Shown piece by piece: positions 8,436 to 17,246 of a stretch of 64,000 nt of DNA (positions are counted from its first letter, which is position 1; every line of letters starts with the position of its first letter). Made by a program: the position numbers and the translations under genes. The notes under the pieces are model-generated. The model was given only the letters and a program-made list of their open reading frames with translations, ran no database searches and was not told the origin of the DNA. This DNA comes from Paenibacillus_AA sp045062745 (GTDB lineage: Bacteria; Bacillota; Bacilli; Paenibacillales; NBRC-103111), in contig NZ_JBJGED010000040.1 of assembly GCF_045062745.1 (NCBI RefSeq), positions 3,280 to 67,279 on the forward strand. The letters run 5' to 3'.

Positions 8436-10262
8436 ATGTTGAAAAAGGCCCTTGCCCTTGCTCTAACCGCAACACTATTATGCGCCAGTCCGATTTATGC
8501 GGAAGATGCAGCCCCTATCCAGGTGTTCGTGAATCGACATCAGCTTAAGATGGAGCTGCCCCCATTCATTAGGGAGGGAACTACGTTCGTGCCGTTTCGT
8601 CCGATTTTCGAGAAGCTGGGATTAATCATTAATTGGGAGGAAAGCTATAAGTCTATCGAAGGCCATAACGCCAATTTTGACATCAAGCTGCAGATTGGAA
8701 GCCTTGAGGCACAAGTCAACAATAAACCTTATACGTTGGACTATGCTCCGGTGATTATTGATGGAAATACATTCATCCCGCTTCGTTTTGTAGTTGAGAG
8801 TCTCAATGGTATCATCGAGTGGGATGACACTACCCGGACCATCGCCGTGTCAACAACTCTTGAGGAGAAGCTACTCCTTTCCATTGCAAAACAAGACTTG
8901 CTCCAGGCCAAAGCCTATTTGAAGCTCGGAGCATATGCCAATTACACAAACGTTGCTAATCAGTCGGTACTGGAGCTAGCGATTGCCAAACTGCCTGCCT
9001 TAGTGCCGGATCTGCTTCAAACCGGGGCAGACCCGAATTCCAAGAGCTTGTCCGGCGACTACCCGCTTCATGAAGCCGTTCAGCTGAATCAAGTCGAAGT
9101 TGTGACAGCCTTACTAAATGCACAGGCACTAACTTCGGCCAAGGATTCCAGTAATCGGACACCTCTAGAGCTTGCCATAGAGATGCAAGCATCCCCGGCA
9201 TTGACCAAACTGCTGGAGGAAGCCAAAAACACCCAGTCCACGGCCGCGCCCAAAATGCTATGGCCGGTGCAGGTTAATAACAAGTACGGCTATATAGATC
9301 GAGTGGGACATATGATAGTCTCTCCTCAATATGATGCGGCCGAGCCATTCTCAGACGGGATGGCGGTGATTGGTATACATGAACAGAAGACTTGGCTGCA
9401 TGGTTATATCGACTTATCTGGCAAGGTTGCATTGGAGCCCACATACAGGGCAGCCTATCCATTCTCTCAAGGCCTTGCTCCAGTCTCGATCGTGAACGGC
9501 TCGCTGTCCGCCAATACTTTATTTATCGACAAAACCGGAACTGCGCTTACTGGAATCGCCTACAGCTTGGCTTCTCCCTTTCATGATGGGATGGCTGCTG
9601 TCATGACTATTCACACTCATCTGGACGAATATAAAATCGGATTTGTGGATTTAACGGGCAAGGAAGTTATACCCCAGCAATATGCATGGGATATTACGCA
9701 GTCGCAAGGTTTCAACGAAGGATTGGCGGCCGTCACCAAGGATCGAAAAAACTGGGGGTATATTGATACCACTGGAAAGCAGGTCATTCCGTTTCAGTAC
9801 TTGAAGGCTAGAACCTTCAGTCATGGCCTCGCTCCAGTAAAAACGAGCGCCGATCCCAAGTCATCTTGGGGATTTATCGATGCTAGCGGAAAGCTCGTTC
9901 TAGAGGCGAAATATATGGATGCAAGAGAATTCACGGAGGGCTTGGCCGCCGTAAAAATGGCTACCCCGGACGGAGGAGCGTGGGGGTACATAGATACCAA
10001 AGGCACCATGGTCATCCCGCCTCAGTTTGAAAATGCCGACTATTTTCGTGAAGGTGTTGCTGCAGCCAGCAGTTTGGGTGCAGCCAAAAAAAACGGGTAC
10101 ATCAACACGAAGGGCGATTGGGTCATTCAACCGAGTTTTCGTTACGCTTACCCATTCGAAAATGGGATAGCAAGCGTGTCCATAATGAATGGAAAAGAAA
10201 CGACCAGCCGCTATATCGATCATACGGGACGGTTCATCTGGGAACCGCCCGCTGAAATGTAA
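8436..10262 (+). CDS. Secreted stalk-domain protein with ankyrin-like and WG repeats
   Basis: The protein of about 608 residues starts at ATG 8436 behind AAAGGAG. It has a signal peptide ending near residue 22 (SPIYAED). A copper-amine-oxidase N-terminal stalk domain follows (FVPFRPIFEKLGL, FIPLRFVVESLNG). Then come an ankyrin-like region (about 150-265; DYPLHEAVQLNQVEVVTALL) and six or more WG repeats (YGYIDRVGHMIVSPQYD type) to the C-terminus. The stalk domain is a clear relative of that in the divergent neighbour. WG and ankyrin repeats suggest protein binding at the cell surface. No enzyme motif is seen. Confidence 0.8.
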   Translation: MLKKALALALTATLLCASPIYAEDAAPIQVFVNRHQLKMELPPFIREGTTFVPFRPIFEKLGLIINWEESYKSIEGHNANFDIKLQIGSLEAQVNNKPYTLDYAPVIIDGNTFIPLRFVVESLNGIIEWDDTTRTIAVSTTLEEKLLLSIAKQDLLQAKAYLKLGAYANYTNVANQSVLELAIAKLPALVPDLLQTGADPNSKSLSGDYPLHEAVQLNQVEVVTALLNAQALTSAKDSSNRTPLELAIEMQASPALTKLLEEAKNTQSTAAPKMLWPVQVNNKYGYIDRVGHMIVSPQYDAAEPFSDGMAVIGIHEQKTWLHGYIDLSGKVALEPTYRAAYPFSQGLAPVSIVNGSLSANTLFIDKTGTALTGIAYSLASPFHDGMAAVMTIHTHLDEYKIGFVDLTGKEVIPQQYAWDITQSQGFNEGLAAVTKDRKNWGYIDTTGKQVIPFQYLKARTFSHGLAPVKTSADPKSSWGFIDASGKLVLEAKYMDAREFTEGLAAVKMATPDGGAWGYIDTKGTMVIPPQFENADYFREGVAAASSLGAAKKNGYINTKGDWVIQPSFRYAYPFENGIASVSIMNGKETTSRYIDHTGRFIWEPPAEM

Positions 10263-10278
10263 TTGTTCTGAAATGGCA

Positions 10279-10314
10279 ACAGCCGACTCCTATTGGAGTC
10301 GGCTGTCTATTTTT
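10279..10314 (+). terminator. Terminator between the WG-repeat gene and the M20 peptidase gene
   Basis: A 12-bp perfect stem ACAGCCGACTCC / GGAGTCGGCTGT with a TATT loop is followed by CTATTTTT. It ends the plus-strand WG-repeat gene. The stem may also stop transcripts of the convergent peptidase gene. Confidence 0.85.
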
Positions 10315-10326
10315 GGCCGCGAGTCC

Positions 10327-11469
10327 CTAAGCCCCCGCCGCCGTCTCCTTCACAATCGCCACCACAAGCTCAGCCGCGCCGGTCAGCTCCGAGATCGCGA
10401 TCTGTTCCTTCGTCGTGTGAATGTACTCGTAGCCAACCGCGAGGTTCACGGTCGGAATGCCCATCCCGTTGAACATGTTGGCGTCGCTGCCGCCGCCGGT
10501 GTGGAACGTCGAGCCCTTGCGGCCGATCTTTTCAATGGCCTTCAGCGCCAGCTTGACCACGGGTGCGGTCTCATCGTACTTATATCCGGGGTAAATGATC
10601 TCGGACTTGAACTCGCACCGCGCCCCCATCTCCGCGGCAGCCGCCTCGCTCGCTCGCCGCATCGCTTCGACTTGGCGCTCCAGCTTGTCGGGCACGAGGC
10701 TCCGCGCTTCCGCGTCGAGCTCCACGAGCTCGCAGACGATATTCGTCGCCCCGCCGCCGGCGAAACGGCCGATGTTCGCTGTCGTCTCGCTGTCGATGCG
10801 GCCCAACGGCATTTTGGAGACGGCACGGCTCGCGACCTGAATCGCGCTGATGCCATCCTCGGGATTGACGCCGGCGTGTGCGGCTTTGCCATAGAACGTG
10901 ATGTGAATCTTGGACTGGGACGGCGCCGCCACGGCGATTTCTCCGATATGGCCGCTCGAATCGATCGCATACCCGAACTCCGCTACGAGCTCTTTGGGCG
11001 GGTTCGCCGCCATCGCACGGGCGCCGAGCAGGCCGGATTCTTCCCCAGCAGTAATCACGTACTGAATTTTGCCGTGCCGGATGTTCTGCTCCTTCAGCAC
11101 TTGGATCGACTCGAAGATCGCCGCTACGCCGGCTTTGTCGTCGCTGCCGAGGATCGTCGTCCCGTCGCTGCGGATATAACCGTCGGAGTCGATCTGCGGC
11201 TTGATCCCCTTGCCCGGCGTCACGGTATCCATATGGCAAGTGAAGAAAATCGTAGGGATGCCTTCTCCTCCCTCCGAGGCGGGAAGCGTCAGAATCAGGT
11301 TCCCGGATCCGTGCCCGGTCACAGCCGCCGTATCGTCCTCGTACACGGACAGGCCGAGGGAAGCGAACTTCTTCTTCAAGTAAGCGCTGATTTCCTGCTC
11401 ATACTTCGTCTCGCTGTCGATGCGCACAAGCTCGAGAAATTGCTCGACCAACCGATTTTGATTAATCAT
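10327..11469 (-). CDS. M20 family metallopeptidase, peptidase T-like
   Basis: This two-zinc M20 peptidase has about 380 residues. Metal-site blocks visible are FTCHMDTV near residue 80, DDKAGVAAI near 110 and TAGEESGLLGA near 145 with the catalytic Glu. A dimerisation domain follows, then a final GGGSDANMF block. The family includes tripeptidase PepT and YqjE-type enzymes; exact substrate is unknown. The start at 11469 has GGAGAAAAGG directly upstream. A Prli42-like gene is divergent, the same neighbourhood I associate with Bacillus bkd regions. Confidence 0.85.
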   Translation of the reverse strand: MINQNRLVEQFLELVRIDSETKYEQEISAYLKKKFASLGLSVYEDDTAAVTGHGSGNLILTLPASEGGEGIPTIFFTCHMDTVTPGKGIKPQIDSDGYIRSDGTTILGSDDKAGVAAIFESIQVLKEQNIRHGKIQYVITAGEESGLLGARAMAANPPKELVAEFGYAIDSSGHIGEIAVAAPSQSKIHITFYGKAAHAGVNPEDGISAIQVASRAVSKMPLGRIDSETTANIGRFAGGGATNIVCELVELDAEARSLVPDKLERQVEAMRRASEAAAAEMGARCEFKSEIIYPGYKYDETAPVVKLALKAIEKIGRKGSTFHTGGGSDANMFNGMGIPTVNLAVGYEYIHTTKEQIAISELTGAAELVVAIVKETAAGA

Positions 11470-11550
11470 GTCCTTTTCTCCTGCCCTTCGATTAAGGTAC
11501 AATATGTACAGATGTCCTATGTAACTAGTATGGCCTGAATAAGGAGTTGA

Positions 11551-11655
11551 ATGCCGTTGTTTCCCAAATGGTTAGTCAAAACGATGGTCTACGTCATGTT
11601 GATCGCGATGTTCTCTTCCGTTATTCTCTTCACGGTGGACATGTTCCTGCAATGA
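11551..11655 (+). CDS. prli42: Stressosome-associated miniprotein Prli42-like (34 residues)
   Basis: A 34-codon gene runs from ATG at 11551 to TGA at 11655 with AAGGAG upstream. The product is a single-span membrane peptide: a basic N-terminus (PKWLVK), then VYVMLIAMFSSVILFTVDMFL. This matches the Prli42 pattern K..VYxMLxAMxxSTxLxGxxMFL. Prli42 anchors the stressosome (RsbR/RsbS/RsbT) at the membrane in Listeria. No stressosome genes are in this window, so the role here is by family only. A stem (GGCTGCAC / GTGCAGCC, 11672-11703) follows without a clear T-tract. Confidence 0.75.
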   Translation: MPLFPKWLVKTMVYVMLIAMFSSVILFTVDMFLQ

Positions 11656-11723
11656 TAGACTGAAGCAGCAAGGCTGCACGTGTCGGTCTCGACGGGTGCA
11701 GCCGGGCATGTTCCTCTGACGAA

Positions 11724-13121
11724 TCAATACAATTTCGTATCCAGCGTGTACCCTTCCAAATTCTCCTTCACTCTCTGCAAAAACCTTCCGCAAATGACGC
11801 CGTCCAAAATCCGATGGTCCAGCGACAAACACATATTCGCCATGGAACGCACCGCAATCATATCCTGAATGACGACCGGCCGCTTCACGATCGATTCGAA
11901 CGTGAGATTCGCCGCCTGCGGGTAGTTGATGATCGGATAGGACAAAATCGACCCGAACGATCCCGTATTGTTCACCGTAATCGTCCCGCCCTGCACGTCA
12001 TCCAGCATCAGCTTCCCGGCGCGCGCCTTGCGCGACAGCTCGTCGATTTCTTTGGCCAGCCCGGCGATATTTTTTTGATCCGCCTTCTTGATGACCGGCG
12101 TGATGACGGAATCTTCGGTCCCGACCGCGAGCGCAATGTTGATGTCCCGCTTCACGATGATTTTGTCGACCGCCCAGACCGAGTTCATGATCGGGTAATC
12201 CTTGATCGCATTGACGACCGCCTTCAACACGAAAGCCAGATAGGTCAGGTTCACGCCTTCCTGCTTCTTGAACTCGTCCTTCACCTTGTTGCGGAGCAGC
12301 ACGAGGTTCGTCACATCGACCTCGATCATCGTCCAGGCATGCGGAATCTCCGCTACGCTCTGGCGCATGCGCGTCGCGATCGTATTGCGGATCGGGGTGA
12401 CGTCGATGATGTACTCGTTTCGGTCGTCCCGCCGCTGCCCCTCGACCTCGACGTTCGGGATAGGAGGGCTCTCGCTCAAGTGCAGGCCGGTGGAACGGAC
12501 CGGCACCGGCACTTTGCTCAGGTCGGCCGGGACAGTCGGGACTGCAGGCGCCGACGGGGCCGGTACAGGCACCGCTTGCGATGCGGCGGGCGCGGCAGGT
12601 ACGCCGTGTTCGATCGCATGGAGCACGTCCTTGCGCGTGATGCGGCCGCCGAGCCCGGTGCCCGCGATCCGCGTCAGATCGACGCCGTGCTGCGCGGCGA
12701 GCTGCTGCACGGCCGGCGAGTAGCGGTGCCGCATCGGCGCGTCCGCATCGGCCGCAGGCTGCGCGACGCTCGCCGGCGCACGGCCGACGCCTGTGCCGCC
12801 GGCTTGGCTCGAGTCCGCGCCGTCAGCGCGGCTCGGCTCCGTCGCACGCTCGGCCGCCGCCGAGCCGGTCTCGGCGACGATACAGACGACCGCGCCGACC
12901 GGCACGGTCTCGCCCTCCTGCGCGATGATCTCTACAAGCGTTCCCTCTACGGTGGAGGGCAGCTCGGCGTTGACCTTATCGGTAATGAGCTCGCAGATCG
13001 GCTCATATTCTTCAATCTTGTCGCCAGGCTGCTTCAGCCACTTGCCGATCGTCGCGGAGACGAGCGACTCGGCCAGCTGCGGAAGCAAGATTTCCGTCCC
13101 GGCTTTCGTAGATCTGTTCAT
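11724..13121 (-). CDS. bkdB: Branched-chain 2-oxoacid dehydrogenase E2 (dihydrolipoyl acyltransferase)
   Basis: The 465-residue E2 has a full domain order. An N-terminal lipoyl domain carries the lipoylated Lys in ITDKVNAE near residue 49. An Ala/Pro linker leads to the peripheral subunit-binding domain near 134-170 (SPAVQQLAAQHGVDL, GRITRKDVL). A second linker precedes the catalytic domain, which ends with the active-site block DHRILDG. It transfers the acyl group to CoA and forms the core of the complex. It is the last gene of bkdAA-bkdAB-bkdB on the minus strand, starting 21 bp after bkdAB. Confidence 0.93.
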   Translation of the reverse strand: MNRSTKAGTEILLPQLAESLVSATIGKWLKQPGDKIEEYEPICELITDKVNAELPSTVEGTLVEIIAQEGETVPVGAVVCIVAETGSAAAERATEPSRADGADSSQAGGTGVGRAPASVAQPAADADAPMRHRYSPAVQQLAAQHGVDLTRIAGTGLGGRITRKDVLHAIEHGVPAAPAASQAVPVPAPSAPAVPTVPADLSKVPVPVRSTGLHLSESPPIPNVEVEGQRRDDRNEYIIDVTPIRNTIATRMRQSVAEIPHAWTMIEVDVTNLVLLRNKVKDEFKKQEGVNLTYLAFVLKAVVNAIKDYPIMNSVWAVDKIIVKRDINIALAVGTEDSVITPVIKKADQKNIAGLAKEIDELSRKARAGKLMLDDVQGGTITVNNTGSFGSILSYPIINYPQAANLTFESIVKRPVVIQDMIAVRSMANMCLSLDHRILDGVICGRFLQRVKENLEGYTLDTKLY

Positions 13122-13142
13122 GATTGGGTTCCCCGCTTCCTC

Positions 13143-14126
13143 CTAGAATAAAGCCAGCTTTTTCATCGCTTCTTTCACTTTATCCTTGTTCAGCATATAA
13201 TGCTTCTCCAGCGTCGGACTGATCGGCATCGCCGGCACGTCCGGACTGCACAGCCGCATGATCGGCGCGTCGAGCTCGAACAGCAGCTCCTCCGAGATGA
13301 TCGCGGATATCTCCGCGCCTACGCCGCCGGTCTTGTTGTCCTCATGCAGCACGAGCACCTTGCCGGTCTTCGCGGCGGCCCGCAGAATCGCGTCCGTGTC
13401 GAGCGGCTGCAGCGTCCGCAGGTCGAGCACGAGCGCCTCGATGCCTTCCCGCTCCAGCTCGGCGGCCGCTTCCAGCGCGAAGTGCACCGTCAGCCCGTAC
13501 GTGATGATGGTGATGTCGGACCCGTCCCGCTTCACGTCCGCTTTGCCGATCGGCACGATGTAGTCTTGCTCGGGAACTTCGCCCTCGACCGATTGGTAGC
13601 ATTTCTTATGCTCGAAGTAAATGACCGGATCGGGGTCGCGAATCGCCGCCTTGAGCAGCCCCTTGGCATCATACGGGGTGGACGGAGCGACGATCTTCAG
13701 CCCCGGGGTCCCGAAGAACACCGACTCCGGGCATTGCGAATGGTACAAGCCGCCGAAGATGCCGCCGCCGAACGGGGCCCGGATGACGACCGGACAAGAC
13801 CAGTCGTTGTTGGAGCGATACCGGATCTTCGCCGCTTCGCTGATGATCTGGTTCGTAGCCGGCAGCATGAAATCCGCATACTGCATCTCCGCGATCGGAC
13901 GCATGCCGTACATCGCGGCCCCGATCGCCACACCGGCGATCGCCGATTCCGCGAGCGGCGTATCGAGCACCCGCTGTTCGCCGTAACGTTCGAGCAGCCC
14001 CTTCGACGTCGTGAACACGCCGCCTTTATAGCCCACATCCTCCCCCAGAATGAAGACATTGTCGTCGCGCGCCATCTCCTCGTTCATCGCCTCGCGGATC
14101 GCGGTTACGTAATTAACGACAGGCAT
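13143..14126 (-). CDS. bkdAB: Branched-chain 2-oxoacid dehydrogenase E1 beta subunit
   Basis: The 327-residue protein begins VNYVTAIREAMNEEMARD, typical of E1-beta, with GEDVGYKGGVF, DTPLAESAIAG and PAMPISPTLE blocks. It pairs with BkdAA to form the thiamine-diphosphate enzyme that decarboxylates branched-chain 2-oxoacids from Val, Leu and Ile, feeding branched fatty acid synthesis. Its start follows the bkdAA stop by 2 bp with GGGGAGGGAG as ribosome binding site, so the two subunits are likely made in equal amounts. Confidence 0.93.
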   Translation of the reverse strand: MPVVNYVTAIREAMNEEMARDDNVFILGEDVGYKGGVFTTSKGLLERYGEQRVLDTPLAESAIAGVAIGAAMYGMRPIAEMQYADFMLPATNQIISEAAKIRYRSNNDWSCPVVIRAPFGGGIFGGLYHSQCPESVFFGTPGLKIVAPSTPYDAKGLLKAAIRDPDPVIYFEHKKCYQSVEGEVPEQDYIVPIGKADVKRDGSDITIITYGLTVHFALEAAAELEREGIEALVLDLRTLQPLDTDAILRAAAKTGKVLVLHEDNKTGGVGAEISAIISEELLFELDAPIMRLCSPDVPAMPISPTLEKHYMLNKDKVKEAMKKLALF

Positions 14127-14128
14127 CG

Positions 14129-15139
14129 TTACACTCCCTCCCCTTCCGCATAGACGTGACGGTACAAGTCTTCCGGAGCCGGGAACGGGGCCTTGTCGCC
14201 GAATTCGGTAGCCACCTTAATCTCCTGCTGAACGGAAGCGACGAGCTCCGCATCCTGCTCCTCGCTCCAGATGCCCGCCTCGATCAAATAGTTCTTATAG
14301 CGCGGGAGCCCATCCTGCTGCCAGTGCAGATCGACTTCTTCCTTCGTCCGGTACGCCAGATCGTTGTCCGAAGTCGAGTGCGGCGACAACCGGTACATGA
14401 CCGCTTCGATCAGCGTCGGTCCTTCCCCGCGGATGGCGCGCTTGCGCGCTTCTTGGGTGACGCGGTAGACCTCGAGCACGTCGTTGCCGTCTACGCGAAC
14501 GCCCGGAAATCCATAGCCGATCGCACGATCCGCCACTCTCCCGGCGACTTGCCGATGCAGCGGCACCGAGATCGAATACTGGTTGTTCTCGCACATGAGG
14601 ATAACCGGAAGCTTGTGAACTCCGGCGAAATTGCAGCCTTCATGAAAGTCGCCCTGATTGCTGGAGCCTTCCCCGAACGTGACGAAGCTGACCGACTCCT
14701 CCCCCTTCATCTTGGAGGCGAGCGCGAAGCCTACGGCATGCGGCACCTGGGTCGTCACCGGGCTCGAGCCGGTCACGATACGCAGCCGGCGATGGCTGAA
14801 ATGCCCCGGCATCTGACGGCCGCCGCTGTTCGGGTCATCCGCCTTGGCGAAGAGCGACAGCATCAGTTCATTCGGTGTCATGCCGACCGACAGGACGAAC
14901 CCATAATCCCGATAATAGGGCATAAAATAGTCCTTCTCCCGATCCAATGCGAAGGCGGCGCCGACTTGCGCCGCTTCCTGGCCGATGCCGGAGACGTGGA
15001 AGTTGATCTTCCCGGCGCGCTGCAGCAAGAGGGCCCGTTCATCGAACTTGCGGGCGGTCAGCATGTAGCGGTATATCTGGATCGCCTGCTCATCCGACAA
15101 TCCGAGCTGTCTATGTTTCGTTAATTGACCAACGGACAT
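14129..15139 (-). CDS. bkdAA: Branched-chain 2-oxoacid dehydrogenase E1 alpha subunit
   Basis: The 336-residue E1-alpha carries the thiamine-diphosphate motif GEGSSNQGDFHEGCNFAG near residues 155-172 and the phosphorylation-loop-like YRLSPHSTSDND near 270. The ATG at 15139 has AAAGGAGG upstream. A separate promoter at 15190-15218 lies between lpd and this gene. Only lpd and the three E1/E2 genes are present here. The ptb-bcd-buk genes of the Bacillus bkd operon are not adjacent within the window. Confidence 0.93.
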   Translation of the reverse strand: MSVGQLTKHRQLGLSDEQAIQIYRYMLTARKFDERALLLQRAGKINFHVSGIGQEAAQVGAAFALDREKDYFMPYYRDYGFVLSVGMTPNELMLSLFAKADDPNSGGRQMPGHFSHRRLRIVTGSSPVTTQVPHAVGFALASKMKGEESVSFVTFGEGSSNQGDFHEGCNFAGVHKLPVILMCENNQYSISVPLHRQVAGRVADRAIGYGFPGVRVDGNDVLEVYRVTQEARKRAIRGEGPTLIEAVMYRLSPHSTSDNDLAYRTKEEVDLHWQQDGLPRYKNYLIEAGIWSEEQDAELVASVQQEIKVATEFGDKAPFPAPEDLYRHVYAEGEGV

Positions 15140-15189
15140 GAGTTCAGCCTCCTTTGGTACCTGGTCTTAAGAGTTGACCTTATATGAGT

Positions 15190-15218
15190 ATTATAAACGG
15201 TTTTGATTATGAATACAA
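15190..15218 (-). promoter_or_regulatory. Sigma-A-like promoter of bkdAA-bkdAB-bkdB
   Basis: The minus strand reads TTGTAT, 17 bp, TATAAT about 50 bp upstream of bkdAA. The spacing is ideal and the -10 is a perfect match, so transcription of the E1/E2 genes probably starts here independently of lpd. Confidence 0.65.
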
Positions 15219-15274
15219 TTTTGCTCCGCCCGAAAAAAGCGACGAATTGCTGCGATGCGCACGCAACCCCTTAG

Positions 15275-16720
15275 CTAAATGCTGATCGCGAGCCCGTCCG
15301 CCGCCAGCATCGCTTCGCCGATCGCCTCGGACAGCGTCGGGTGGGGGTGAATCGTCCGTCCGACCTCCCAGTTGGCCGCATTCAGCAGCTGCGCCACCGC
15401 CGCTTCGCCGATCGAATCGGTCGCGTGCGGGCCGATGATGTGCACCCCAAGCAAGTCGTCGGTCGCCGCGTCGGCCACGACTTTGACGAAGCCGTCGGAC
15501 TCGCCCAGCACGACGGCTTTGCCCAGCGCCTTGAAGGAGAATTTGCCGACCTTCACGTTATACCCTTGGTCGCGCGCCTGCTTCTCCGTCCAGCCGACCG
15601 AAGCGATCTCGGGACGGCCATAGATGCAGCGCGGTACGAGATGAGCCGCATAACGGTGCGCGGCTCCAATGCCTGCCTCTCCCGCGCCCGGCCCCGCGAT
15701 ATGCTCTGCCGCGAGGATGCCTTCGTGCGCCGCGACGTGGGCGAGCTGTAAGCCCCCGTTCACATCGCCGACCGCATAAATGTGCGCTTCCGTCGTCTGG
15801 AAGTGATCGTTGACCTTAATAAAGCCGCCCTCGACCCGGACGTCCGTGTTCTCCAGGCCCAGGCTGCTCGCGTTCGCCTGCCGGCCGACGCTGACGAGCA
15901 CGGCTTCCGCGTCGAGCCGCTCCTCTTGCTCGCGCACGCGTACGGCGAGCGACACGCCTTCGTCCGACCGCTCCACGCGGTCGGTCAACACGGCGGCATT
16001 CGTCATCACCTTGATGCCGCGCTTCTTGAACAGCCGCTCTAGCTCGCGCGAGACGTCCTCGTCCTCCGTCGGGGCGAGCCGCCCGCCGGCCTCGACGATC
16101 GTTACCTGAACGCCGAAGTCGCTCAGCATGGAAGCCCACTCGACGCCGATGACCCCGCCGCCGATAATGACGATCGACCGGGGGAGCTCGTCCAGCTCAA
16201 GCGCCTCGTCGCTCGTCAAAATGCGCTTCCCGTCGGGCTCCAGATTCGGCAGCAGGCGCGGACTCGAGCCGGTCGCGATAATCAGGTTCGTCGGGACGAG
16301 CGTCTCGGCGTCTCCGTCATTCCGCTCGATCGCCACCGCCCCGCTGCGCGGCGAGAAGATCGACGGGCCGATGACCCGGCCGATGCCGGCGATGACGTCG
16401 ATTTTGTGCTTTTTCATCAGAAACTGCAGCCCTTTATACATCTGCTCCACGACCGCCTGCTTGCGCTCCTGCACCTTGGCGAACCTCAACGTCACGCCCT
16501 CTGCGGAGATGCCGAACTCCTCGCTTCGCTGCATCGTCGCGAATACTTCCGCGCTGCGAAGCAACGATTTGCTAGGGATGCACCCGCGATGCAGGCACGT
16601 TCCCCCCAGCTTGTCCTTTTCCACGATGGCTACAGACTTCCCCAGCTGCGCAGCACGAATAGCGGCCGAATACCCGCCGATGCCTCCGCCTAATATGATA
16701 ATGTCGTATGTACGCGTCAT
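15275..16720 (-). CDS. lpd: Dihydrolipoyl dehydrogenase (E3)
   Basis: This flavoprotein disulfide reductase has about 481 residues. The FAD-binding GGGIGGYSAAIRA is at the N-terminus and the redox disulfide GGTCLHRGCIPSK is near residue 40. An NAD-binding GGGVIGVEWASML is near 178, and the dimerisation-domain HPHPTLSEA is near the C-terminus. It reoxidises the lipoyl groups of the E2 above. ATG at 16720 is preceded by GGAGGAGG. Context beside bkdAA supports the lpdV role, although it may serve other 2-oxoacid complexes. Confidence 0.92.
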   Translation of the reverse strand: MTRTYDIIILGGGIGGYSAAIRAAQLGKSVAIVEKDKLGGTCLHRGCIPSKSLLRSAEVFATMQRSEEFGISAEGVTLRFAKVQERKQAVVEQMYKGLQFLMKKHKIDVIAGIGRVIGPSIFSPRSGAVAIERNDGDAETLVPTNLIIATGSSPRLLPNLEPDGKRILTSDEALELDELPRSIVIIGGGVIGVEWASMLSDFGVQVTIVEAGGRLAPTEDEDVSRELERLFKKRGIKVMTNAAVLTDRVERSDEGVSLAVRVREQEERLDAEAVLVSVGRQANASSLGLENTDVRVEGGFIKVNDHFQTTEAHIYAVGDVNGGLQLAHVAAHEGILAAEHIAGPGAGEAGIGAAHRYAAHLVPRCIYGRPEIASVGWTEKQARDQGYNVKVGKFSFKALGKAVVLGESDGFVKVVADAATDDLLGVHIIGPHATDSIGEAAVAQLLNAANWEVGRTIHPHPTLSEAIGEAMLAADGLAISI

Positions 16721-16979
16721 AAGTGCCTCCTCCATAACTACTCGAACAAGGAACTCGCCTTGCCCCGGTTCCCTTTTGCGAATGATAGTTCCTATATTGT
16801 ACCCTTAATCGGAGGTCGAAATATAGTGGTTTTGGGCGATAGGCGATAAAAATCGATTCTTGGCCTGCATCCCCTGCGAATCGACGCGGCGCCCGGAGGA
16901 TTTATCCATGCTTCTATGGTATGATAGAGGACGGACAAAAGGTTATCGGAACGAACTGTGAAATGAGGAATCGACAAGC

Positions 16980-17240
16980 ATGCAAGACAAAGTTAAACGG
17001 GTCATCGCCCTTCTACTCTTAATCGTGCCCGGCTTCATGGCCACGTACGGCTTCCTTGCGATGAAGGACGCGTTCTTCGCCCAATTCGGAGCGGATGGCA
17101 CGGACCAGTTCCTATGGGGCAAATTCGTGCTTGGCCTGATCTTATTCGCCATCGGCGTATCGTTCATCGGGGGGTGGATTTTCTTCCGCGACCGGAAGCG
17201 CAATTATGTCGCCCCCCGCTTCAAGGCCAAACGCAAATAA
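16980..17240 (+). CDS. DUF2627 membrane protein (YqzF-like)
   Basis: This 86-residue protein has two predicted membrane segments (about 9-28 and 46-66) and a basic C-terminal tail rich in Lys and Arg. It matches the DUF2627/YqzF family found next to bkd genes in Bacillales; function is unknown. Start at ATG 16980 with GAGGAA upstream. TATGAT at about 16920 may be its -10 box. The 259 bp between lpd and this gene hold the two divergent promoters and no other feature I can support. Confidence 0.75.
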   Translation: MQDKVKRVIALLLLIVPGFMATYGFLAMKDAFFAQFGADGTDQFLWGKFVLGLILFAIGVSFIGGWIFFRDRKRNYVAPRFKAKRK

Positions 17241-17246
17241 CCGCCT

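Noticed and set aside
11672..11703. Terminator after the Prli42-like gene
   Set aside because: The stem is good, but neither strand has a T-tract, so it is only mentioned with the gene.
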